From: an uncultured Winogradskyella sp.
Lineage (GTDB): Bacteria; Bacteroidota; Bacteroidia; Flavobacteriales; Flavobacteriaceae
DNA length: 64,000 nt
Direction: 5' to 3'
NCBI RefSeq assembly: GCF_947501905.1
Contig: NZ_CANMXL010000002.1
Location: 372,001-436,000 of the forward strand
Part shown: positions 8,437 to 17,390 of the stretch, piece by piece
Position numbering within the stretch: the stretch's first letter is position 1
Layout: every line of letters starts with the position of its first letter
Program-made: the position numbers and the translations under genes
Notes under the pieces: generated by a model
The model's database searches: none
Told to the model about the DNA's origin: nothing
Seen by the model: the letters and a program-made list of their open reading frames with translations, nothing else

Positions 8437-11406
8437 ATGATTAAAGCTTATTTACGGCTGCTCATGCTCATGTGCAGTTTCTCGTTATTTGCACAAGATT
8501 ATTTTCCTAGTAATTCTGGAGTAAAATCAAACAATTCCAATTACATGGCATTTACAAATGCAAAAATTCATGTTTCACCGACAGAAGTTATTCCAAACGG
8601 CACACTTCTCATAAAAGATGGCAAAGTTGTTAGTGTCGGTAAATCTGTTAGTCTTCCAAAAAACACTACTAAAGTCGATTTATCTGGAAAATCAATTTAC
8701 CCTTCATTTATTGACTTGCATACTACTTTTGGTGTGGCAAAACCAAAACGTGGTGGTAACGGACCATCATATGGTCCAAGTCGAAGTGGTTTTTATTGGA
8801 ATGACCATATTATGCCAGAACAAGATGTAATGGCAAGTTTTAAGTACGATGCAAAATCGGCTTCAGAACTCCACAAACTAGGTTTTGGTGTTGTCAACAC
8901 ACATTACCCTGACGGAATCTCTCGTGGAACAGGTGCTTTAATAGCTCTAAATAATGATGCAGATAACTCACTTCGTGTAGTTGATGGAGAAACTACTCAG
9001 AATTTCTCATTTAGAAAAAGTGTCAAATCACGTCAGTCATACCCCTCTTCAATCATGGGAAGTATGGCCCTTTTACGTCAGATGTATAATGATGCCAAAT
9101 GGTACGCTGATGGAAATGTAAACACCAAAGATTTGTCGCTCGAAGCTTTAAACGGAAATAAAAATTTGTTACAAATTTTTGAAGCTGGAAATCGTGCAAA
9201 TTTAATGCGTGCAGATAAGGTTGGTGATGCGTATAATGTACAATATGTTATTGTAGGCGGTGGGGATGAATATGAGCGTTTAGATGAAGTTAAGGCCACA
9301 AATGCAACTATCATACTTCCTATTAACTTTAAATTGGCTTACGATGTGGAGAATCAATTCTTAGCTTCGATATTAACTTTAAGTGACATGCGCGCATGGA
9401 ATCAAGAACCTCATAACCCAAGATTGCTAGCTGAAAATGGTGTGAAATTCACTTTAACTACTCACGGTTTAAAATCTAAAAAATCGTTTAAAAGCAATTT
9501 AATGAAAGCCATTAAAAATGGACTCTCAAAACAGAAAGCATTAGAGGCTTTAACGACAATTCCTGCTCAATTATTAGGAAAATCAGATATGCTTGGATCA
9601 TTAAAGTCTGGTAGTTATGCTAACTTTTTAATTACATCTGGTGATGTTTTTGATAGCAAAACTAAACTTTACGAAAACTGGGTACAAGGCATGCAACATA
9701 TTATTGCAGATATGAATGTAAAAGATATCGATGGTGACTATAGTTTCAAATTAGCAGGTAATGATTATAAACTAAATATCAGCGGAAGTACAAGTAAAGC
9801 AAAAGCAAAATTAGAGTCTGGAGATAAAAGCTTAGGTACTAAGGCAAATTACTCAGGTGATTGGATAAATCTTACAGTTAAAACTCCAGATAGTACAAAG
9901 AATGAGTTTATGCGTATAGCAGCAAACACAGTTGACACTAATAACTTAAGTGGTAAAGCAATTATGCCAAACGGTACTGAATATTCATTTTTTGCTAAAA
10001 AAACTTCAAAAGAAGAAATAGCAAAAACTAAAAAAACTAAAAAGGAAACCTCAAAAGAAATGCCTTATATGAGTCCTATAACTTATCCGAATTTGGCTTA
10101 CGGTTTTACCGAAAAACCAAAAGCAGAAGCTTTATTATTTAAAAATGCAACCGTTTGGACTAACGAAAACGAAGGTGTTCTTCAAAATACTGATGTTCTA
10201 ATTAAAAATGGAAAAATTGCAAGAATAGGCAAAGACATTTCTGACCGAAATGCTAAAACTATTGATGCCACTGGAAAACATATCACTCCAGGAATTATTG
10301 ATGAGCATTCTCATATTGCTGCAGCCTCAATTAACGAAGGTGGACATAACTCTTCTGCCGAAGTAACGATTGAAGATGTTATTGATGATGAAGATGTCGA
10401 TGTATACCGCAATCTTGCTGGTGGTGTAACTTCAATTCAGATTTTACACGGGTCGGCAAATCCTATCGGTGGACGTTCTGCTGTTATTAAATTAAAATGG
10501 GGCGAAACAGCAGATGATTATGTTTATGAAAATTCTCCAAAGTTTATAAAATTCGCTTTAGGTGAAAACGTAAAACAATCACGTGCAAGACGTAATGAGC
10601 GTTTCCCACAATCTCGAATGGGTGTCGAGCAAGTATTTATTGATTATTTCAGTAGAGCCAAAGCTTACGATGAAGCTAAAAAAAGTGGCAAATCGTATCG
10701 TAAGGACACAGAAATGGAAGTTTTAGCCGAAATCTTAAATGGTGAGCGTTTTATTTCTTGTCACTCTTATGTACAAAGCGAAATTAATATGCTCATGAAA
10801 GTAGCAGAGCAATTCAACTTTAGAATTAATACATTTACCCATATTCTAGAAGGTTACAAAGTCGCAGATAAAATGGCCGAGCATGGTGTTGGTGGTTCGA
10901 CATTTAGTGACTGGTGGGCTTATAAATATGAAGTTAATGATGCTATTCCTTATAACGCAGCCATAATGCACAATGCAGGTGTTACTGTTGCTATTAATAG
11001 TGATGATGCCGAAATGTCTCGTCGTTTAAATCAAGAAGCTGCAAAATCTATTAAATATGGTGGTGTGAGCGAAGAAGAAGCTCTAAAATTTGTAACTCTA
11101 AATCCAGCGAAGCTTTTACATTTAGATAATCGTGTTGGAAGTTTAAAAGTGGGGAAAGATGCAGATGTTGTATTATGGAGTGACCATCCTCTTTCAATTT
11201 ATGCAAAAGCCGAGAAAACAATTATTGAAGGTGTAACGTATTTTGATTTAGAAAAAGATAAGCAAATGAGAAAAGCAATTCAGAAAGAGAAAAGTGAACT
11301 CATAAATTTGATGCTTCAAGATAAAAACAAAGGTTTAAAAACGCAACCTATTAAGAAGAAAGAAAAAGTATTATTACACTGTGATTCTATGGATTCTGGT
11401 TATTAA
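8437..11406 (+). CDS. Secreted double amidohydrolase, second domain catalytic
   Basis: A 989-residue exported protein (signal ending LFAQ). It contains two imidazolonepropionase-like amidohydrolase domains. In the second (about residues 565-950) the metal ligands are present: EHSH (His624 and His626), CHSY, THILEGY and NSDDAE. In the first (about 35-435) the HxH is DLHTTFG, with the second His lost, and no clear downstream His/Asp set was found, so it looks inactive or structural. The next gene, 20 bases downstream, is a third, degenerate amidohydrolase, and the pair is very probably an operon. Substrate is unknown; cyclic amides or dipeptides are possible. Confidence 0.85.
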   Translation: MIKAYLRLLMLMCSFSLFAQDYFPSNSGVKSNNSNYMAFTNAKIHVSPTEVIPNGTLLIKDGKVVSVGKSVSLPKNTTKVDLSGKSIYPSFIDLHTTFGVAKPKRGGNGPSYGPSRSGFYWNDHIMPEQDVMASFKYDAKSASELHKLGFGVVNTHYPDGISRGTGALIALNNDADNSLRVVDGETTQNFSFRKSVKSRQSYPSSIMGSMALLRQMYNDAKWYADGNVNTKDLSLEALNGNKNLLQIFEAGNRANLMRADKVGDAYNVQYVIVGGGDEYERLDEVKATNATIILPINFKLAYDVENQFLASILTLSDMRAWNQEPHNPRLLAENGVKFTLTTHGLKSKKSFKSNLMKAIKNGLSKQKALEALTTIPAQLLGKSDMLGSLKSGSYANFLITSGDVFDSKTKLYENWVQGMQHIIADMNVKDIDGDYSFKLAGNDYKLNISGSTSKAKAKLESGDKSLGTKANYSGDWINLTVKTPDSTKNEFMRIAANTVDTNNLSGKAIMPNGTEYSFFAKKTSKEEIAKTKKTKKETSKEMPYMSPITYPNLAYGFTEKPKAEALLFKNATVWTNENEGVLQNTDVLIKNGKIARIGKDISDRNAKTIDATGKHITPGIIDEHSHIAAASINEGGHNSSAEVTIEDVIDDEDVDVYRNLAGGVTSIQILHGSANPIGGRSAVIKLKWGETADDYVYENSPKFIKFALGENVKQSRARRNERFPQSRMGVEQVFIDYFSRAKAYDEAKKSGKSYRKDTEMEVLAEILNGERFISCHSYVQSEINMLMKVAEQFNFRINTFTHILEGYKVADKMAEHGVGGSTFSDWWAYKYEVNDAIPYNAAIMHNAGVTVAINSDDAEMSRRLNQEAAKSIKYGGVSEEEALKFVTLNPAKLLHLDNRVGSLKVGKDADVVLWSDHPLSIYAKAEKTIIEGVTYFDLEKDKQMRKAIQKEKSELINLMLQDKNKGLKTQPIKKKEKVLLHCDSMDSGY

Positions 11407-11426
11407 TCAAACTAAAACTTATCAAA

Positions 11427-12731
11427 ATGAAAAATTATATATATATCATAGCTTTTTTACTCTCCGTGAGTATTAGCTACGCGCAACAAACGCCAGCATC
11501 AAAGCAAACTAAAGCTATTGCTATTGTTGGGGCCACTGCTCATATAGGTAATGGTGAGGTTATAGAAAATAGTATTATTACATTTTCTAACGGAAAAATA
11601 ACCAACATTGGAGATGCAACAAGAATGAAAATGAATACTTCTGACATGGAAGTTATTCAAGCTTCAGGAAAACACATATATCCTGGTTTTATTGTTGCCA
11701 ACGGCACATTAGGATTAGTAGAAGTTGACGCTGTAAAAGCCTCTAATGATTTATCCGAACTTGGTACATTTAATCCGCATATTAGAAGTATAATTGCTTA
11801 CAATGCCGAATCTAAGATTGTAGAATCGATGAGACCAAACGGTGTGCTTTTAGGGCAAGTTGTTCCTCGTGGCGGACGCATTACTGGTACATCGTCTATT
11901 GTACATTATGATGCATGGAATTGGGAAGATGCAGCAGTAAAAACAGACGATGGTATTCATATCAATTGGCCAAGTAACTTTAGTCCTGGACGTTGGTGGC
12001 TTGGAGAAGACCCTGGATTTAAAGTAGATAAAGGTTATGATAAACAAGTCAAAGAGCTCGAAATGTATTTTAATGAAGCTAAAACACATAATGCAGGTGC
12101 TAAAAAAGAACGCAATTTACCGTTTGAAGCTATGGCTGGATTGTTTGATGGTTCTAAGCATTTGTATATTAATGTTAGTGGAGAAAAGAACATTAGAGAT
12201 GCTGTAAACTTTGCAAAATCTCAAGGCATAAATAATATTACTATTATCGGTGGCTATCAAGCTTCTAATATTGCTAACTTTCTTAAAAACAATAATGTAT
12301 CTATCTTCTTAGACCGTGTTCACTCAAGACCATTACTAGAAGATGAAGATTATGATTACAATTATGCACACGCTAAGGCTCTTGTAGACGCAGGTGTTTT
12401 AGTCGCTCTAGAACCAAGCGGCCAAATGGAGCGTATGAACTCACGTAACTTACCCTTCTACGCAGGAACAACTGTCGCTCATGGTTTAACTAAAGAACAA
12501 GCCTTACAACTAATTACACAAAACCCTGCTAAAATTATGGGTATTGATAACATGTATGGTACTTTAGAAACTGGCAAAAGCGCTACACTATTTATTAGTG
12601 AAGGTGATGCTTTAGATATGAGAACTAATATTGTTACTCATGCTTTTATAGATGGTCGTAACTTAAGCTTGGAGTCTCACCAAACAAAACTTTGGAAACG
12701 GTATTCTGAAAAATATAAGAATCAAGATTAA
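11427..12731 (+). CDS. Secreted amidohydrolase-like protein lacking metal ligands
   Basis: A 434-residue exported protein (signal ending SYAQ) with the amidohydrolase frame: an N-terminal composite strand region, a YPGFIVANGTLG segment where active relatives have HxH, and the C-terminal LTKEQALQLITQNPAKIMGI helix and return strand. No metal-binding His pair is seen, so it is probably not a hydrolase by itself. It may be a partner subunit of the double amidohydrolase encoded 20 bases upstream. A terminator follows. Confidence 0.8.
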   Translation: MKNYIYIIAFLLSVSISYAQQTPASKQTKAIAIVGATAHIGNGEVIENSIITFSNGKITNIGDATRMKMNTSDMEVIQASGKHIYPGFIVANGTLGLVEVDAVKASNDLSELGTFNPHIRSIIAYNAESKIVESMRPNGVLLGQVVPRGGRITGTSSIVHYDAWNWEDAAVKTDDGIHINWPSNFSPGRWWLGEDPGFKVDKGYDKQVKELEMYFNEAKTHNAGAKKERNLPFEAMAGLFDGSKHLYINVSGEKNIRDAVNFAKSQGINNITIIGGYQASNIANFLKNNNVSIFLDRVHSRPLLEDEDYDYNYAHAKALVDAGVLVALEPSGQMERMNSRNLPFYAGTTVAHGLTKEQALQLITQNPAKIMGIDNMYGTLETGKSATLFISEGDALDMRTNIVTHAFIDGRNLSLESHQTKLWKRYSEKYKNQD

Positions 12732-12734
12732 AAC

Positions 12735-12765
12735 AAAAAAGGAGCCATATTGGTTCCTTTTTTTA
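12735..12765. terminator. Bidirectional terminator after the amidohydrolase pair
   Basis: AAAAAAGGAGCCA (12735-12747) pairs with TGGTTCCTTTTTT (12751-12763), with one G-T pair and a three-base loop. Serves the convergent sigma-factor operon too. Confidence 0.8.
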
Positions 12766-12768
12766 TGC

Positions 12769-13569
12769 TTAATTATTTGACTTCAAACTTTCAGATAATT
12801 CTGAGGCTTTAGCAAAATAAAGGCTGTTTGAATGTTCTAAAATAATATCCAGTTGCTCTAATGCAGAATCAATCTTTTCTTGCTTAATAAAAAGTAAAGC
12901 TTTGTACCAATTGGCCGAAAAATTATTACTGCTATTTTCAAGAGTATTAAATGTATTCTCAGACTCTTGATATAAACCTAATTCCGTTTGGGCTAAACCA
13001 ATGTATATATACAATAGATTATTAGTGTTTTGTTCTGTTAAAAGAGGTTTCAATATACGTAAGGCTTCTCCGTAATTTCCGCTCTTGAACTTAAGTTCAC
13101 CGTCACCTAATTTTAATTGAATAGAATCTAAAGTATTACGAGTAGTAAATGAAGGTAAGTCACTTAAACCAACATTATCATAGTATAAATCTATGTTTGA
13201 ATCAGAATCATTAAATAAAAACTGTAAGCTTAACAAAACAACTATGGATGCAGCAGCTGCATAATACCATAAACCTGTTCTCTTTTTTGACATATGAGTA
13301 AAATCATTTCCAATTTCAGATAGTGTTTTGTTTAATGATTTTAAGTCATCTTCTTCTAAAGCATTTTTATACTTGTCAAGTTCTTTTGAATCGTCATCTA
13401 AAATTTTCCAATTTTTTGAGTTCAGGGTTGAAATAAGTTGTTTCTCCAACAAAAATTCATTATAAAACTCAATATCAGCATTAAGTCTCTCTTCAAATAC
13501 TCTTTTCTCATCATCAGAAAGTAAATTATTTAAGTACTTTTCAATAAGAATATTGTCTTCTATGCTCAT
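12769..13569 (-). CDS. Membrane TPR protein, putative anti-sigma partner of the ECF factor
   Basis: A 266-residue protein. The N-terminal cytoplasmic part (1-100: EKYLNNLLSDDEKRVFEERLN) resembles short anti-sigma-like domains seen next to Bacteroidota ECF factors. A single membrane segment lies at about 102-122 (YYAAAASIVVLLSLQFLF). The periplasmic C-terminal part has TPR-like helices (YGEALRILKPLL, LAQTELGLYQESENTFN). Its start overlaps the sigma stop by four bases (ATGA), so the two are coupled. The topology suggests it senses something in the periplasm and holds the sigma factor. The anti-sigma role is inferred from position and topology. Confidence 0.72.
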   Translation of the reverse strand: MSIEDNILIEKYLNNLLSDDEKRVFEERLNADIEFYNEFLLEKQLISTLNSKNWKILDDDSKELDKYKNALEEDDLKSLNKTLSEIGNDFTHMSKKRTGLWYYAAAASIVVLLSLQFLFNDSDSNIDLYYDNVGLSDLPSFTTRNTLDSIQLKLGDGELKFKSGNYGEALRILKPLLTEQNTNNLLYIYIGLAQTELGLYQESENTFNTLENSSNNFSANWYKALLFIKQEKIDSALEQLDIILEHSNSLYFAKASELSESLKSNN

Positions 13570-14129
13570 GATTTACTTAACAAATTATACCTAATATCCT
13601 TTCTAATCAATTCTTTTAACTTCATTTTACATTTATATACTGCTTGTCTAGCCACTGCTTCAGAATTGTAATTAAATTGCTTAACAATTAATGCATAGGA
13701 AAGCTTGGAAAAGTAGAAATCTAGTAACTCTTTACATTTAGTAGACATCTCAGAAAGTTTTTCTGTAAATAACTCCCATCGCTTTTGTACCATTATAGAT
13801 TCAGCAATTTGACTGTTTTCATTTCTATGTTCTTCTAGATAATGATTTGTCACCCTATTTTTAGAATTATTTAACTCTTTACGCCATAAGTTTTTACAAA
13901 CTGTAAATAAATAAGCCTCAAAACTAGACTTAATTTCAAATTTATCTACCTTATATCTTACGGCTATTTGCATCAAAGCCTTCTGAAAAACATCCTGGGC
14001 ATCTTCAATTCTTCCATTATTTTTTACTACAAAAGATTTTACTTTCGGAAAATTAACCTTATACAATTCTGTAATAACTTTATTATCGCTATTTAGAAGA
14101 GCTTCTAAATATACTTTATTCTTATTCAC
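13566..14129 (-). CDS. ECF-type RNA polymerase sigma factor
   Basis: A 187-residue sigma-70 family protein. Region 2 is visible in GRIEDAQDVFQKALMQI and FEAYLFTVCKNLWRKEL, region 4 in a late helix-turn-helix around EAVARQAVYKCKMKLKEL. The length fits ECF factors. It is the first gene of a two-gene operon with the membrane TPR protein, and is transcribed away from the CHAT gene across a 90-base shared region. Its likely targets are the CHAT and M36 genes, which share GGGTGA-N15-AGAACA upstream (inference). Its own promoter appears to be the housekeeping type. Confidence 0.88.
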   Translation of the reverse strand: MNKNKVYLEALLNSDNKVITELYKVNFPKVKSFVVKNNGRIEDAQDVFQKALMQIAVRYKVDKFEIKSSFEAYLFTVCKNLWRKELNNSKNRVTNHYLEEHRNENSQIAESIMVQKRWELFTEKLSEMSTKCKELLDFYFSKLSYALIVKQFNYNSEAVARQAVYKCKMKLKELIRKDIRYNLLSKS

Positions 14130-14151
14130 GTAATTTGTAGGATATTTTAAA

Positions 14152-14159
14152 CAAATTTA
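14152..14159 (-). promoter_or_regulatory. -7 element of the sigma/TPR operon
   Basis: TAAATTTG on the minus strand matches TAnnTTTG, about 22 bases before the sigma start codon. No matching -33 TTG was found. This suggests housekeeping rather than autoregulated expression. Confidence 0.4.
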
Positions 14160-14177
14160 AAATTTTATTTTTCGTTT

Positions 14178-14204
14178 GGGTGATAATTCACCAATTTTAG
14201 AACA
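14178..14204 (+). promoter_or_regulatory. Candidate ECF promoter of the CHAT gene
   Basis: GGGTGA (14178-14183), 15 bases, then AGAACA (14199-14204). The same two hexamers at the same spacing lie before the M36 gene (17326-17352). The last three spacer T residues and the AT-rich middle also agree. A GGTGA-TAAT-TCACC inverted repeat (14179-14192) overlaps the first hexamer only here. The assignment to the adjacent ECF factor is inference. Confidence 0.55.
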
Positions 14205-14219
14205 TATATAAAAACAATC

Positions 14220-17200
14220 ATGAAGTCCACAGTCTACTTTTTTTTTCTTGCATTAGTTTTCAATCAATTAAATTATGCTCAACAAAATATAAAAATCGAA
14301 ATCAATGAAGCTGAAACTGATGTTTTATTTGGAAGATACACAGAGGCGATATCTAAATATAAAAACCTAACTAATAAAATTGAAGATAATAATTTAAAAG
14401 ACCTAAGCGCCGAAGTATTCAATAACATAGCTAATATACATCATAAACTTGGTGATTTTGCTACAGCAAAAAATTATGCAGAAAAAGCTCTAAAGCTAAG
14501 TCAAGACAAACTGTTTAGAAATAAACTTCAAGAAGCTATTGCAATTGATAACCTTGGAAAGGTAGCATCATATAATCCAGAACTACATAGTGCCTTAGAA
14601 CTTCACAAAAAATCTCTAAGACTAAAAAAATCTATAAAAAATATTGATAATTTAGAAATTGTTATTTCCCACATCCATATAGCAAAGGCCTACCAAATGC
14701 AAGCTAGTTATGATGTTGCTCAGGAAAATTTGAATTTAGCTTTAAAGTATATAACCAAAATAACACCCAAAAGTCAAATACTTAAATCTAAGATTTATGA
14801 AATTTTTGGTCAATGCAATTATGACCAAGGCTTTAAAAATGAAGCTTTAAATTACTATTTAAAAAGTCTCGTGTTTGCTCTAAAAGTAAGGTCTGATGAT
14901 AATACTACTCTTGATGAAATTTATAATCAAATAGGTATCACATATATTGATAAAGGTAATAATCATGAAGCTCTAAAATACTTACAAAAAGCGCTTAGTC
15001 TTAATTCGAAAAAAAATGGCGAAAACTTTGGGCAAATAATGATTCATTTCAATATTGGTTCGGCCTACACAGCATTAGGTATTAAAGAAAAAGCCTTATT
15101 CCATACTAAAAAAACCTTTAATATGGGTAAAAGTCGTTTTGGAGAAGATTTCGAACTAATGCATTTCCCATTTAGTCAATTAGGTAAATTATATGGCGGA
15201 AAAGAAGGTGCTGAAATGGTTGAAAAAGCTATCAATTTATTAAAAAAAAATCCTACAGATCGAAATTTATTGATAACCGCTTTTTATGAGATGTATTTAG
15301 CTGAAATCTATAGTAAGCAAAAAGACTATGTGATTGCAGAACATCATTTGAAAAAAGCATTAGAAATAAGAAAAACGAGCCCTGATGAAGATAGTTATAG
15401 AGTTTTAATAACTATGAATGGTTTGGCACGTAATTATATAAATCTTGGAGATTTTGATAGTGCCTATAACCAAATTAAAAACTCTATATCAGAAAACCTT
15501 TTAGAGGAAAATATAAACATTTTAAACGCTGATAAATTTGACGTTTCTAAAGTTAAGGACCCACATACTTTAATAGAAGCAATATTGATTAAAATCGAAA
15601 TTGAATTAGCAAAGTATAAGTTAAATAACAATTTAGAAACGCTAAGGACTTGTTATAACGACTCTAAGCGTTTAGATGGTATCATCAAAAAAACTAGAAA
15701 CTCATTACGTGATTATGGCGATAAGTTCTATTTCACTGGTATCGTAAAAAAAGCTTACGAAACCCATGTTCAATTATGCATACTAATGCAAAATAGAGAT
15801 GACAAAGGTAATTACATTGAAGAAGCCTATTTATTCTCTGAGAAAAGCAAATCAAATATTTTAAGAGAATTGGTAAGTAATCCGAAAATTAAACAGAAAG
15901 TTGATATTGACAATCAATTATTGATGAAAGAACAAGATTTAAATAATGATATAGTCGAAATTAGAACCAATTTGGTCAAAGAAACATCAAAGATTGAAAT
16001 TGATACTATGAAAACTTTTGGATTGCAGGAAAATTTAATAAGTCTTATGCTTAAAAAAGATTCATTAGAACAGGTTATAGAAACTGAATATCCTAAATAC
16101 TATCAATTAAAATATGACAATACAGTTGTAGATGTTGCAAAAATTCAGTCATTCTTAAATGAAAATACTACACTAGTAGATTTCTTAATTTCAGGTAATA
16201 AAATTTATGCATTTATTATCAATAAAAACTCTTATCATATAGAACAATTACTTATAGAGGATTTATCAAAAAAAATTGAAATTATAAACAAAAGTATTAT
16301 TATCAAAGATCAATCACTTTTTCAAACTACTTCAAGTCAGCTTTATGAAGAATTGTTTAAACCTTTAAGGGATAAAATCGAAGGTGCAAATGTTATAATA
16401 ATACCTGACGAAGTATTATGGCATTTACAATTCGATTTATTAATTAATAACGTGGATGAATCAAACAAAAAAACACCAAATTACTTGCTTTATGATTATG
16501 CATTTAGCTATGCAAACTCAGCCTCTTTTCTAGAAGAGACTTTAACATCAAACTCAACAAAGTCAGGTAAAAAAGATTGTTTAGCATTTTCTTATAGTAA
16601 TAAAGACAGCGAAAATATTGACAATGAAGATGGAGATTCAGAGCGTTTAAGGAACTCAAACATAGATTTACCAGGAACACGTCAAGAAGTTAAAGCGTTA
16701 TCGAGCATTATTGATGGGACATATTACTATGATGAGAATGCTAGCGAACATAACTTCAAAACCAATGTAGCAGATTATAAGATTACTCATTTAGCACTTC
16801 ATGCAGAAATAGACTCTCTCGAAAGAGACAACTTAAAAATTCTATTTTCTGAAATCAATAATAAGCCAAATATCGATGATAATATACTATACAGTCATGA
16901 ACTCTATAATATGAAAATTCCTTCAGACCTAGTCGTCTTAAGTGCCTGCAATACAGGAACAGGTGAAGTGAATAAAGGAGAAGGTATCATGAGCATTGGT
17001 AATGCTTTTCAATACGCGGGTGCCAAGAGTTTATTGTTGAGTAGATGGGAAGTTTCTGATGAAACCACACCATTAATAATTGAAGAGTTTTATAAAAACC
17101 TTAAAGCTGGTTTTAGTAAAAGTGAAGCACTAAGACAAGCTAAAATAACTCATCTTGAAAATTCAAGTATTTTACAATCTCAACCTTTTTATTGGGGTAG

Positions 17201-17318
17201 TTTTTATGTGCTTGGCAGTGATGCTACTATTAAATTTAGTAATAATTTTAACTACTTATGGCTTTTATTAATTGGCCTAGTATTACTACTTATTTATTAC
17301 TTCTATAAAAAAAGGTAA
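14220..17318 (+). CDS. Exported TPR-CHAT protein, caspase-like cysteine protease
   Basis: A 1032-residue protein with a signal peptide (ending LNYAQ). About 430 residues of TPR helices follow (for example NNIANIHHKLGDFATAKNYAEKAL), then a linker and a CHAT domain in the last third. The catalytic pair is visible: His861 in LALHAEID and Cys910 in LSACNTGTGE, followed by KGEGIMSIGNAFQYAGAK. A C-terminal membrane helix at about 1008-1028 with a KKR end would anchor it in the inner membrane, facing the periplasm. It lies divergent from an ECF sigma/TPR pair and upstream of a secreted M36 protease that shares its promoter-like element. Probable target: a periplasmic regulator or client protein, unknown. 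Confidence 0.88.
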   Translation: MKSTVYFFFLALVFNQLNYAQQNIKIEINEAETDVLFGRYTEAISKYKNLTNKIEDNNLKDLSAEVFNNIANIHHKLGDFATAKNYAEKALKLSQDKLFRNKLQEAIAIDNLGKVASYNPELHSALELHKKSLRLKKSIKNIDNLEIVISHIHIAKAYQMQASYDVAQENLNLALKYITKITPKSQILKSKIYEIFGQCNYDQGFKNEALNYYLKSLVFALKVRSDDNTTLDEIYNQIGITYIDKGNNHEALKYLQKALSLNSKKNGENFGQIMIHFNIGSAYTALGIKEKALFHTKKTFNMGKSRFGEDFELMHFPFSQLGKLYGGKEGAEMVEKAINLLKKNPTDRNLLITAFYEMYLAEIYSKQKDYVIAEHHLKKALEIRKTSPDEDSYRVLITMNGLARNYINLGDFDSAYNQIKNSISENLLEENINILNADKFDVSKVKDPHTLIEAILIKIEIELAKYKLNNNLETLRTCYNDSKRLDGIIKKTRNSLRDYGDKFYFTGIVKKAYETHVQLCILMQNRDDKGNYIEEAYLFSEKSKSNILRELVSNPKIKQKVDIDNQLLMKEQDLNNDIVEIRTNLVKETSKIEIDTMKTFGLQENLISLMLKKDSLEQVIETEYPKYYQLKYDNTVVDVAKIQSFLNENTTLVDFLISGNKIYAFIINKNSYHIEQLLIEDLSKKIEIINKSIIIKDQSLFQTTSSQLYEELFKPLRDKIEGANVIIIPDEVLWHLQFDLLINNVDESNKKTPNYLLYDYAFSYANSASFLEETLTSNSTKSGKKDCLAFSYSNKDSENIDNEDGDSERLRNSNIDLPGTRQEVKALSSIIDGTYYYDENASEHNFKTNVADYKITHLALHAEIDSLERDNLKILFSEINNKPNIDDNILYSHELYNMKIPSDLVVLSACNTGTGEVNKGEGIMSIGNAFQYAGAKSLLLSRWEVSDETTPLIIEEFYKNLKAGFSKSEALRQAKITHLENSSILQSQPFYWGSFYVLGSDATIKFSNNFNYLWLLLIGLVLLLIYYFYKKR

Positions 17319-17325
17319 AAAATTA

Positions 17326-17352
17326 GGGTGACATTTTTTGATTTTGAGAACA
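17326..17352 (+). promoter_or_regulatory. Candidate ECF promoter of the M36 protease gene
   Basis: GGGTGA (17326-17331), 15 bases, AGAACA (17347-17352), identical in hexamers and spacing to the element before the CHAT gene. It lies 8 bases after the CHAT stop, so the M36 gene probably has its own start site about 30 bases before its ATG. Confidence 0.55.
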
Positions 17353-17390
17353 ACAACATAAAACACGTTGTTTAATCTAAATCATTTCAT

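Noticed and set aside
14220-17318. TPR-CHAT protein as part of a type III-E (Craspase) CRISPR system
   Set aside because: It has a signal peptide and membrane anchor, and no Cas7-11 or array is present. Its neighbour is a sigma operon.
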